In this document: one piece after another, positions 1 to 6,426 of the stretch | Layout of the letters: each line of letters opens with the position of its first letter | Numbering within the stretch: the stretch's first letter is position 1 | Assembly: GCA_007122945.1 (NCBI GenBank) | Contig: SKSP01000477.1 | Span: 1-15,442 of the forward strand | Length of the DNA: 15,442 nt | Source of the DNA: Ilumatobacteraceae bacterium | GTDB lineage: Bacteria; Actinomycetota; Acidimicrobiia; Acidimicrobiales; Ilumatobacteraceae | Reading direction: 5' to 3' | The notes under the pieces: model-generated | What the model saw: the letters and a program-made list of their open reading frames with translations, nothing else | Databases searched by the model: none | What the model was told of the DNA's origin: nothing | Made by a program: the position numbers and the translations under genes

Positions 1-220
1 ATCTGCCGCGGGACGCCTACCGGGACCCGGCCCAGATCGACACAGTGCTCGCACCTGCCGCGAAACCCGGCCCAGATCGACACAGTGCTCGCACCTGCCG
101 CGAAACCCGGCCCAGATCGACACAGTGCTCGCACCTGCCGCGAAACCCGGCCCAGATCGACACAGTGCTCGCATCTGCCGCGAAACCCGGCCCAGATCGA
201 CACAGTGCTCGCATCTGCCG
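1..220. repeat. 40-bp tandem repeat array (minisatellite), open at left edge
   Basis: Five head-to-tail units of exactly 40 bp occupy 21-60, 61-100, 101-140, 141-180 and 181-220. Units 2 and 3 are identical. Units 4 and 5 are identical to each other and differ from 2 and 3 by one C-to-T change near the unit end (gcacctgccg to gcatctgccg). Unit 1 differs at two bases near its start (cgggacc for cgaaacc). Bases 1-8 match the end of a further upstream unit, followed by a 12-bp interruption. The period is not a multiple of three, so an ORF across the array reads each unit in a different frame, and I regard it as non-coding. Each unit holds GTGC-TC-GCAC, a small inverted repeat weakened to a G-U pair in units 4 and 5. 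There are no spacers, so it is not CRISPR. Function unknown. Confidence 0.93.
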
Positions 221-244
221 CGGCACCGCCGGATGAGGCGGGGC

Positions 245-276
245 TTTCACGGTTCTGACACGGGGAGGTGGACACT
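245..276 (+). promoter_or_regulatory. SARP-type promoter of the lipoprotein gene: two heptads plus -10
   Basis: Heptads TTTCACG (245-251) and TGACACG (256-262) match at 5 of 7 positions and are separated by 4 bp, giving an 11-bp pitch. After 8 bp comes GACACT (271-276), which has the A2 and T6 of a -10 hexamer. Six bases later is GTG at 283. The same arrangement with the same spacings precedes the gene at 4791, and 20 of 21 bases (242-262 versus 4750-4770) are identical. Known SARP activators bind heptad repeats of 11-bp pitch located 8 bp upstream of the -10 element. Assignment to the regulator encoded at 1223-4720 is inference. Confidence 0.6.
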
Positions 277-282
277 GCGTGG

Positions 283-1236
283 GTGCAACGCCTGACCTCG
301 CCCACCACGACTGCTCTCGGAGTCGGACTCGTCCTCGCACTCACCGCTGTGGCCTGTGGCGGGTCGTCGGCGCCCGAGCAGCAGACGGCACGTCAGATCG
401 CCGAGGCGCTCGAAGGGATCGACGGCCTCGACGATGTCGAGATCGAGGGGCTCGACGACCTCCTCGGCGGAGACGGCGACGGCGATGGCAACATCTCGTT
501 CTCCTCCGAGGCCGGTGGAATGGCGATGGGGACCGACCTCCCCCGCCCCGGCTGGCTCCCCGCCGGCTTCCCGCTCCCCGAGGGCGGCTCGATCACCGCC
601 ACCGCGATCGAGGCCGACGAGTCGGGAGCGGCGATGTGGCTCGACGTGCCCGGCACGGTCGAGCAGATCCGCACCGATCAGATCGACGCCCTCGAAGCCT
701 GGGGCGCCCGCCTCCTCACTCCACGCGACGAGGCGGCGAACCAGTTGTCACTCGTGTTCGCCAGCCCCGACGGCCGAACCCTCCGGACCGGCTACGGCGA
801 TGTCGGCGAGACGGTCTTCGTGACGATCGAGTTCACGACGGAGGACATCGAGGTGGCCGAGGCCGCGGCCGCCGGTCCGCAGGAGGGCCCTGGCCGCGCC
901 ACGGTCGTGATCGACGCAACCACCTTCACCGCCGAGGGCACCTGCCGGATCGACGCCGCGTCCGCCAGCTTCGACACGACGGGCGGTGGCGACACCATCA
1001 CGATCTGGCTCCAGGACGACGGCACCGGTCAGCTGCTCCCGTCGGCCTCCGTCACGCGGATCTCCGAGGACTCGATGGCGTCGTGGATCCTCGCCGATCC
1101 AGAGGCCAGTGATGCCAGCCTCTCCCCCACCGACGGCACGTTCTCGATCCGAGGCGAGTTCATCGATCTCGTGAGCATGGGCGCCGACGGTTCGTCGAGC
1201 GCCGTGCCGGGGTCGGCCGACGTCACGTGCCGGTGA
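283..1236 (+). CDS. Secreted lipoprotein of unknown function
   Basis: The 317-residue product begins with a short basic stretch, a hydrophobic segment (about residues 10-23) and a lipobox ending AVAC, so Cys25 is the likely lipidation site and the protein should be anchored outside the cell membrane. A Gly/Asp-rich linker with a DGDGDG run follows (about residues 58-65), then a globular Ala- and acid-rich body I do not recognise, with a Cys pair in the second half (GTCRID and the C-terminal VTCR) that could form a disulfide. I chose GTG 283 over the upstream in-frame GTG 268. The 268 codon lies inside the GGGGAGG run, whereas 283 sits exactly 20 nt after the shared promoter motif, as does the start at 4791. 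The 3' end overlaps the convergent regulator gene by 14 nt. A role as an envelope sensor or partner of that regulator is only a guess. Confidence 0.85.
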   Translation: MQRLTSPTTTALGVGLVLALTAVACGGSSAPEQQTARQIAEALEGIDGLDDVEIEGLDDLLGGDGDGDGNISFSSEAGGMAMGTDLPRPGWLPAGFPLPEGGSITATAIEADESGAAMWLDVPGTVEQIRTDQIDALEAWGARLLTPRDEAANQLSLVFASPDGRTLRTGYGDVGETVFVTIEFTTEDIEVAEAAAAGPQEGPGRATVVIDATTFTAEGTCRIDAASASFDTTGGGDTITIWLQDDGTGQLLPSASVTRISEDSMASWILADPEASDASLSPTDGTFSIRGEFIDLVSMGADGSSSAVPGSADVTCR

Positions 1237-4200
1237 GTGCAGCGCGCCGGCGCGCCTCGGCGAGATCCGCCAGACCGTGGGCGCCGCTCGCCCGGTGGAG
1301 GTGGACGAGACCGAGGTGAGCCGACTCGTCGTACGGGTCGGCGGCCAGCAACAGACGCAACGCCTCGGCCTCCGCCCGACGATCGTCCGACGCACGGGCG
1401 GAGGACGCGAGGGCGCGACACACCTCGACCATCTGGCTCCGGGTCTGCTCGCGGGCAGCGAACCACCAGTCATCGGCCGGATCGTCGGCGAAGGCCGTAC
1501 CCCGGTAGGCGGCCGAGGCGATGCGCAGCGCGTCGACCGAACCGGACGCCAAGGCATCCTCGGCCAGGTCGGCGAACCGCCAGAGATCGACATCCACCGC
1601 CTCGGTCTCCAGCCAGACCGCGTGCCGGTCCGCGCCCACGAATGCGTCGCGTTCGAATCGACGACCGGGGTCGAGCGATCGACGCACGGTCGCCACGGCC
1701 ACGGCGAGCCGGTTCGCGACCGAACTCGGCGCCTCGTCGGGCCACAGCCAGTCGATCAGCGCCTCGCGTGTGAGTCGGTTCCCCCGGGCCGCCACCAACG
1801 ACTTGAGGAGCGATCGCGCCTTCCGGGAGTTCCACTGCACCTCCACACCGGCGACGTCGGTGCAGGCGAACCGACCCAACACCCGGATCTGGGGACGGGA
1901 CGAGTCCTCCGTCAGAACGGTCGGGACCGACACCGTCGGCCCGACCCTCGGCGGCGGATCGAACGAGACGAGCCGTGCCCTCGCGCCGGCGACCCGACCG
2001 AGCAGCTCGGTCAGGCAGAGCCGCTCGGCAACCGAGCCGGCGTCGTCGAGCAGTGCGGTGATGCGGCTCGCGGCGACCGGGTCGCCCACGGCATCGAGGA
2101 GCGCCTCGGCAAGGTCGAGTTGGGCCTCGACCATCCATGGTGCGGCGCCGAACCGGGCCGTGAGGTCGATCGCCCGTTGCAGGTGTTCGATGCCCTCGGC
2201 GCGACGGCCGGCGGCGAGTGCGAGGAGGCCGAGTGGTCGCGCCACCGTGCCCCAGTACGAGATCCCCATCGCGATCGGGACGTGCTGATCGCTGTACGGC
2301 AGGAGCAGCCGTTCGGCCACCTCCCCGATCTCGACGTGGCCGGTCCGTGCCGCGGTCTCGGCTGCGGTGACCATCGTGAGGAGCCAGTGTCGATCGCGAG
2401 GGATCGTCGCAACGCCGGCCGGGCCGAGACGATCCAGGAGGCCACGCGCGGACGCGATCATCCCGTTGCGCGACCAGAGCCACGCGAGGGTGGTCGTCCA
2501 GACCGGCTCGTCGGAGGCCGCGACCATGTCCCGGTAGAGCGGCTCGAACTCGTCGACACGCCCCTGCATCCATCGAACCACGCCCACCTGACCACCCCAG
2601 ACGATCGGCCCGTCCGGATCATCGGCCACCGATGCGGCCGCCAGCCCCTCGTCGGCCAACCGTTCCGCCCGGTCGACGTCGCCATCGACGGTGGCCGCCA
2701 TCGCCTGGAACCACACCGCGTGCCGGAGGTAGCCGGGCTCGGCCAGTTCGTGGACCTCGCGCCCCTGGGCGTCGATGACGGCATCGAGCCGGGAACGGTC
2801 GCCCAGCTGTACCAGCGCGCCGACGAGCTGGAACCGGGCCTGAACGGCGATTGCGAGATCTCCGGTCCGAGCAGCGATGTCGAGCATCTCGGCGGCCATC
2901 TCCATCCGCTCGTCGAGTCCGTCGGGACCGAGATCGGTCACGAGCACCGCTGCGAGCGCTTCGCCGGTGCAGCGCGGATCGTCGACGAGCCGTGCCAGCC
3001 GGAGCGCTTCGAGTGCAGCGGCACGAGCCAATGACTGGTTCGGATGCCCCACGAGTTCGCTCGCCAACTTGGCGTACAGCAGCCCGCGCTCGGCCGACGG
3101 ATCGTCGGTGAGTCGCTGAAGCACCTCCTCGCAACGACGCACGGCCTCGCTCGGATACGTCCTCGTGAACGCCTTCGAATGTCCCCCGCCGAGGGCCGAG
3201 GCCACCAGACCGTCGAGGTCGTCGAGCCGCTCGGCGATGGCCCACGCCCGATCGAAGACCTCGTCGCTCCCGCGGCGTTGTGGCGCCCGCCACATGGCCC
3301 GGCCGAGGCCGACCAACAGACGGAGCCGGATCCGGTCGGTCGCTGCCGCGTCCGGTTCCTCCGGATCGTGAACGCGATCGAGCGCTCTGAGCCCCTTGCG
3401 GTAGTGGCCGACGGCGTCCTCGAACGCCGCCGACCCGATCGCATCGTCGGCCGCACGCTCACACGCCACCGCCGCCTCGACGGATCGGTCGACACCGGCA
3501 TTGAGGAGGTGGTGCGCGAGCCGGTCGGGACTGGCAGCCTGCGGGCCTCGCCGGAGGAGCCCCTCGAGCACCGCTCCGTGCCAACGCTGGCGATCGGCGG
3601 GCGAGAGTTCGTCGAGCAGCACCTCGCGCAGCACCGGATGGCTGAACAGCCAGGCTTCCCCGACGGCTGTGGGCGCCGCCTCCGACGTTGCGACACGGTG
3701 GACCAACTCGAGGCCGGCGGCAGCTTCGAGGCGAGCGATCCACGAGGGGTCGCCGGTGTCCGAACCGGTGTCCTCGCCGATGACCTCGGCGACGATCCCC
3801 GCGTCGAACGTCGCCCCGACGACGGCGGCGACCCGGAGCCCGTGCCTGGTCACATCGTCGAGACGGTCGAGACGCCCGGCGAACAGACGACGGATCGAGT
3901 CGGGAACATCCCCGGGCACCTCGCCCAGTCCTGCGGGGACCCGCGACGGGCCGGCACCGAGGTGCTCTGCCATCGCGGTCGCCAGGTGATGAACGAACAG
4001 CGGGTTCCCGCCCGACCGCTCGACGACCCGGGCGACGAGTCCCTCGAGAGCCGGCGATGATGCCGCGACATCGGCATCGAATCGCCGACGCACCAGCTCG
4101 TCCACCTCGTCGGCCGACAGACCGGTCAGGTCGAGATCGCCCCCGTGGCGGGTCGCCGCCCCGAGGTGATCGAGTGCCTCGACCCCCTCGGGGTCGCCCG

Positions 4201-4720
4201 GATCATCCCGGAGCGCGACATCGACCGGGCGATAGGTACCGATCAGCGTGATCGGCGCGTCGTCCACGCCCCCGGCGACGAACCGCAACAGCAGCAGCGT
4301 CGACAGATCGGCGGTGTGGAGGTCGTCGAGCACCAGCACCAATGGTCGATCCGACGCCACGACGCGGAGGTGGCGACGAACCTCGTCGAACATGGCGAAC
4401 CGATCGCGAGCAGCGGCGTCCGCGCCGAGATCCGGCGGCGGCCGGCCGCCCGGATCGGCGGCGGCCACCGAGCGGAGCAGCTCGATCCACGGCCAGTACG
4501 CGGGCGCTCCGCCGAGGTCCCACGAGGTCGCGAGCGCGGCGATGGCGCCCCGGCAGCGGGCGTGATCGAGGATCTCGAGTGCGAGTCGGGTCTTCCCCAC
4601 ACCCGGCTCCCCCCGGATGCACCACACCGACCCTCGTCCGGCCACGCCCTGGTCGACCGCCGCTGCGAGCATGGCGAGCTCCCGCTGCCTCCCCACGAAC
4701 GGGTGCGCCGATGCGTTCAC
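1223..4720 (-). CDS. Large AAA/TPR regulator with C-terminal SARP (wHTH + BTAD) domain
   Basis: The product has about 1165 residues. Residues 8-200 are an AAA_16-type STAND ATPase module, with FVGRQREL, Walker A GEPGVGKT (37-44) and Walker B LVLVLDD (127-133). The middle is a long helical TPR-like array of the kind seen in LAL and AfsR regulators. Residues about 944-1040 form an OmpR/SARP winged helix (QIRVLGRFAC, RKARSLLKSLV, LTREALIDWLWPDE) and 1043-1165 a BTAD domain. The DNA-binding module is therefore C-terminal, while in AfsR it is N-terminal. Expected action: nucleotide- and ligand-controlled oligomerisation, then activation of promoters with heptad repeats. The frame stays open far upstream, over the surface-protein gene, but homology-like sequence starts at about 4710. 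GTG 4720 has a -10-like CATGAT 6 nt upstream; GTG 4738 is the alternative. It is divergent from the gene at 4791 and convergent with the lipoprotein gene. Ligand unknown. Confidence 0.92.
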   Translation of the reverse strand: MNASAHPFVGRQRELAMLAAAVDQGVAGRGSVWCIRGEPGVGKTRLALEILDHARCRGAIAALATSWDLGGAPAYWPWIELLRSVAAADPGGRPPPDLGADAAARDRFAMFDEVRRHLRVVASDRPLVLVLDDLHTADLSTLLLLRFVAGGVDDAPITLIGTYRPVDVALRDDPGDPEGVEALDHLGAATRHGGDLDLTGLSADEVDELVRRRFDADVAASSPALEGLVARVVERSGGNPLFVHHLATAMAEHLGAGPSRVPAGLGEVPGDVPDSIRRLFAGRLDRLDDVTRHGLRVAAVVGATFDAGIVAEVIGEDTGSDTGDPSWIARLEAAAGLELVHRVATSEAAPTAVGEAWLFSHPVLREVLLDELSPADRQRWHGAVLEGLLRRGPQAASPDRLAHHLLNAGVDRSVEAAVACERAADDAIGSAAFEDAVGHYRKGLRALDRVHDPEEPDAAATDRIRLRLLVGLGRAMWRAPQRRGSDEVFDRAWAIAERLDDLDGLVASALGGGHSKAFTRTYPSEAVRRCEEVLQRLTDDPSAERGLLYAKLASELVGHPNQSLARAAALEALRLARLVDDPRCTGEALAAVLVTDLGPDGLDERMEMAAEMLDIAARTGDLAIAVQARFQLVGALVQLGDRSRLDAVIDAQGREVHELAEPGYLRHAVWFQAMAATVDGDVDRAERLADEGLAAASVADDPDGPIVWGGQVGVVRWMQGRVDEFEPLYRDMVAASDEPVWTTTLAWLWSRNGMIASARGLLDRLGPAGVATIPRDRHWLLTMVTAAETAARTGHVEIGEVAERLLLPYSDQHVPIAMGISYWGTVARPLGLLALAAGRRAEGIEHLQRAIDLTARFGAAPWMVEAQLDLAEALLDAVGDPVAASRITALLDDAGSVAERLCLTELLGRVAGARARLVSFDPPPRVGPTVSVPTVLTEDSSRPQIRVLGRFACTDVAGVEVQWNSRKARSLLKSLVAARGNRLTREALIDWLWPDEAPSSVANRLAVAVATVRRSLDPGRRFERDAFVGADRHAVWLETEAVDVDLWRFADLAEDALASGSVDALRIASAAYRGTAFADDPADDWWFAAREQTRSQMVEVCRALASSARASDDRRAEAEALRLLLAADPYDESAHLGLVHLHRASGAHGLADLAEARRRAALTGT

Positions 4721-4726
4721 GACGTC

Positions 4727-4732
4727 ATCATG
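4727..4732 (-). promoter_or_regulatory. Possible -10 hexamer of the regulator gene
   Basis: On the minus strand CATGAT (A2 and T6 as in TANNNT) lies 6 nt before GTG 4720. The spacing equals that in the two SARP-type promoters of this block and suggests a leaderless transcript. No -35 or Shine-Dalgarno sequence is evident. The match is short, so this is weak evidence used mainly to choose the start. Confidence 0.3.
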
Positions 4733-4752
4733 TCGCACCAGCGTGTGTCGGC

Positions 4753-4784
4753 TTTCACGGTTCTCACACGAATGTGCGGAGGAT
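4753..4784 (+). promoter_or_regulatory. SARP-type promoter of the surface-protein gene: two heptads plus -10
   Basis: Heptads TTTCACG (4753-4759) and TCACACG (4764-4770) stand at 11-bp pitch. Eight bases later is GAGGAT (4779-4784), a -10-like hexamer, and ATG 4791 follows after 6 nt. The layout is base-for-base equivalent to the promoter at 245-276. The GGAGG inside this stretch (4778-4782) could instead, or also, serve as a Shine-Dalgarno sequence 8 nt before the ATG, but the lipoprotein gene has no equivalent at that position. The site lies in the 70-bp gap between the divergent regulator and surface-protein genes, so the regulator may also bind next to its own promoter. Confidence 0.6.
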
Positions 4785-4790
4785 CGCAGG

Positions 4791-6350
4791 ATGTCGATCA
4801 CCACCGAGAACTCGCTGGCCACGCCCACCCCTGGTGCCTGCCACGTCGCGCGACGAGACCCCCGACGTCTGCGCAGCCGCTGGGCCGCCATCGGCGCCGC
4901 CGTGGCCGTCACGCTCGGAGCGGGCGGTCTCACGATCGCGGGTGCATCGAGCTCACCGGCGTCGAGCTTCGTGGCCATCACGCCCGAACGCATCCTCGAC
5001 ACCCGCCAGGGCGTCGCCATCGGTCTCGACGGCCCGTTCACCTCACCCACGCCCCGCACCCTCCAGGTGACCGGACCCGTCACGACCCCCGGCGGCACCG
5101 GCACGGTCGTGCCTCCCGGCGCGACCGGTGTCGTGCTGAACGTCACCGCGGTGTCCCCCACCGCGCCCGGGTTCATCAGCGTTCGACCCGACGGCACGCC
5201 CGGCACGCCCACCACCAGCAACCTCAACTTCGAGGCCGGCGCCATCATCCCCAACGCCGTGACCGTCGCCCTGTCGCCCGGCGGCGCCATCGAGGTCACG
5301 TACGACGCCTTCGGCGCCGTCGGCCCCACCACCGACGTCCTGATCGACGTGACCGGCTACTACCTCGAAGGTGGCAGCGGCGGCACCGCCGGCCCGCAGG
5401 GGCCAGCCGGCCCGCAAGGTCCGGCCGGCCCGACGGGAGGCGCCGGAGCACCGGGAAGCCCGGGCACGGCCGGAGCCGATGCGCCGCGACCGGCGCGGGT
5501 GATCCACGTCGCAGCGGACGGAGGCGACTTCACCAGCGTGCAGGCCGCCATCGACTCGATCACCGACAACAGTTCGTCGACGCGCTACGTCATCAGGATC
5601 GCTCCCGGAACCTACAACGGGAAGGTCGAGCTCAAGCGCTTCGTCGATCTGGAGGGATCCGGACGGCAGAACACGATCCTCATCTCGAACGGCGGGAGTC
5701 CGGGAAGCGGCGCCAGCGCCACGGTGCGAGCCGTCGGGGTGTCACCCGAGATCCGTGATCTGCGGATCGAGAGCAACGGCACCGGCACGACGTCGACTGG
5801 GGTGTACATGAGCAACAACTCCGGGCTGGTGCTCCATGACGTCGACATCTCCAGCACGAACACGACCGCCATCGGTGTCCACGCGGTGGGCAGCGTCCCG
5901 AAGCTCCGGGACGTCTCGATCAGGTCGAGCGGCACCACCAGTACCGGGCTGTACGTCGAGAACGGCAGTCCGGACGTGACCGGTGGGGCGATCCGTGCGC
6001 TGGCCCCGTGGAACAGCAGCTTCGCCGCCGGAGTGCACGCGATCGTCGGTACGCCGGAGCTGATGGATGTCGAGGTGTCCGCGCTCCCACTCTTCAGCCT
6101 CACACCGCCCGTGATCCACAACGGACTCTTCGCCGCGGTCCGGGCTGACAGCGGGGCGACGGTCGTGATCCGCTCGTCGCAGATGGAGTCGGCGCAGTCG
6201 GGCGTCAGCTCCCCCGCCATCTTGAGCAACGCCTCGACGGTCCGTGTGATCGCATCCCAGCTCCTGCACCCGGTCGAGGGGACGGGTTTCGCGTGCGTGG
6301 GCGCCTACGGCGCCTCGTTCGTCGAGCTCCAGCCGACCTGCCAGCCGTAG
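4791..6350 (+). CDS. Surface protein: actinobacterial repeat, collagen-like triplets, pectinesterase-like beta-helix
   Basis: The 519-residue product has a basic N-terminus and a hydrophobic segment (about residues 31-51), so it is exported or membrane-anchored. Residues about 60-192 match the widespread actinobacterial surface module (ITPERILDTRQG, ATGVVLNVTAVSPTAPGF, TSNLNFEAGAIIPNAVTV, ending VLIDVTGYY). Residues 201-227 are nine Gly-X-Y triplets, a short collagen-like linker. From about 236 the sequence resembles the start of pectin methylesterase/right-handed beta-helix proteins (VIHVAADGGDFTSVQAAID, IRIAPGTYNGKVELK), followed by repeats of ST/GV/DV-rich rungs and a C-terminal cap with two Cys (FACVGAYG and PTCQP). 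I see no convincing pectinesterase catalytic residues, so it may be a binding or adhesive helix. There is no LPXTG anchor. ATG 4791 is chosen because upstream in-frame codons run into the divergent regulator. It is under a SARP-type promoter. Confidence 0.88.
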   Translation: MSITTENSLATPTPGACHVARRDPRRLRSRWAAIGAAVAVTLGAGGLTIAGASSSPASSFVAITPERILDTRQGVAIGLDGPFTSPTPRTLQVTGPVTTPGGTGTVVPPGATGVVLNVTAVSPTAPGFISVRPDGTPGTPTTSNLNFEAGAIIPNAVTVALSPGGAIEVTYDAFGAVGPTTDVLIDVTGYYLEGGSGGTAGPQGPAGPQGPAGPTGGAGAPGSPGTAGADAPRPARVIHVAADGGDFTSVQAAIDSITDNSSSTRYVIRIAPGTYNGKVELKRFVDLEGSGRQNTILISNGGSPGSGASATVRAVGVSPEIRDLRIESNGTGTTSTGVYMSNNSGLVLHDVDISSTNTTAIGVHAVGSVPKLRDVSIRSSGTTSTGLYVENGSPDVTGGAIRALAPWNSSFAAGVHAIVGTPELMDVEVSALPLFSLTPPVIHNGLFAAVRADSGATVVIRSSQMESAQSGVSSPAILSNASTVRVIASQLLHPVEGTGFACVGAYGASFVELQPTCQP

Positions 6351-6391
6351 CCGCGCCGTCGTCACGCCAGCCGGGTGCCGGGCATCACATC

Positions 6392-6419
6392 GGGGGGACG
6401 CGGGGGGACCACGTATCCT
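6392..6419 (+). promoter_or_regulatory. valS promoter: GGGGGGAC direct repeats and -10 TATCCT
   Basis: TATCCT (6414-6419) ends 7 nt before ATG 6427, which would make the mRNA leaderless. No Shine-Dalgarno sequence is present. GGGGGGAC occurs at 6392-6399 and again at 6402-6409 (10-bp pitch), taking up the place of a -35 element. It could be an operator or activator site. There is no room for a T-box leader. The 76-bp gap after the surface-protein stop holds nothing else I recognise. Confidence 0.5.
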
Positions 6420-6426
6420 CGGCGCC

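Noticed and set aside
1..220. CRISPR array
   Set aside because: The 40-bp units are directly adjacent with no variable spacers, so this is a plain tandem repeat.
268..282. GTG 268 as the lipoprotein start
   Set aside because: It lies within the GGGGAGG run with nothing suitable upstream. GTG 283 has the same promoter-to-start distance as the sister gene at 4791.
17..340. Minus-strand and plus-strand ORFs across the repeat array
   Set aside because: They encode the repeat in rotating frames because 40 is not divisible by 3. There is no start signal and the composition is unnatural.
1277..3034. Long plus-strand ORF antisense to the regulator
   Set aside because: It is Arg/Pro/Gly-rich, shows no recognisable domain and mirrors the codon bias of the real gene.
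4750..4770. Shared 21-bp motif as an alternative sigma factor promoter
   Set aside because: I know no sigma consensus that fits, whereas heptads with an 8-bp gap to a -10 fit SARP geometry and a SARP gene is adjacent. It is not fully excluded.
4721..5332. N-terminal extension of the regulator frame over the surface-protein gene
   Set aside because: The extension is low-complexity, antisense to a well-supported gene and precedes the conserved FVGRQREL start of the ATPase module.
6351..6426. T-box or other riboswitch in front of valS
   Set aside because: The gap is only 76 bp and the -10 lies 7 nt before the ATG, leaving no leader RNA.
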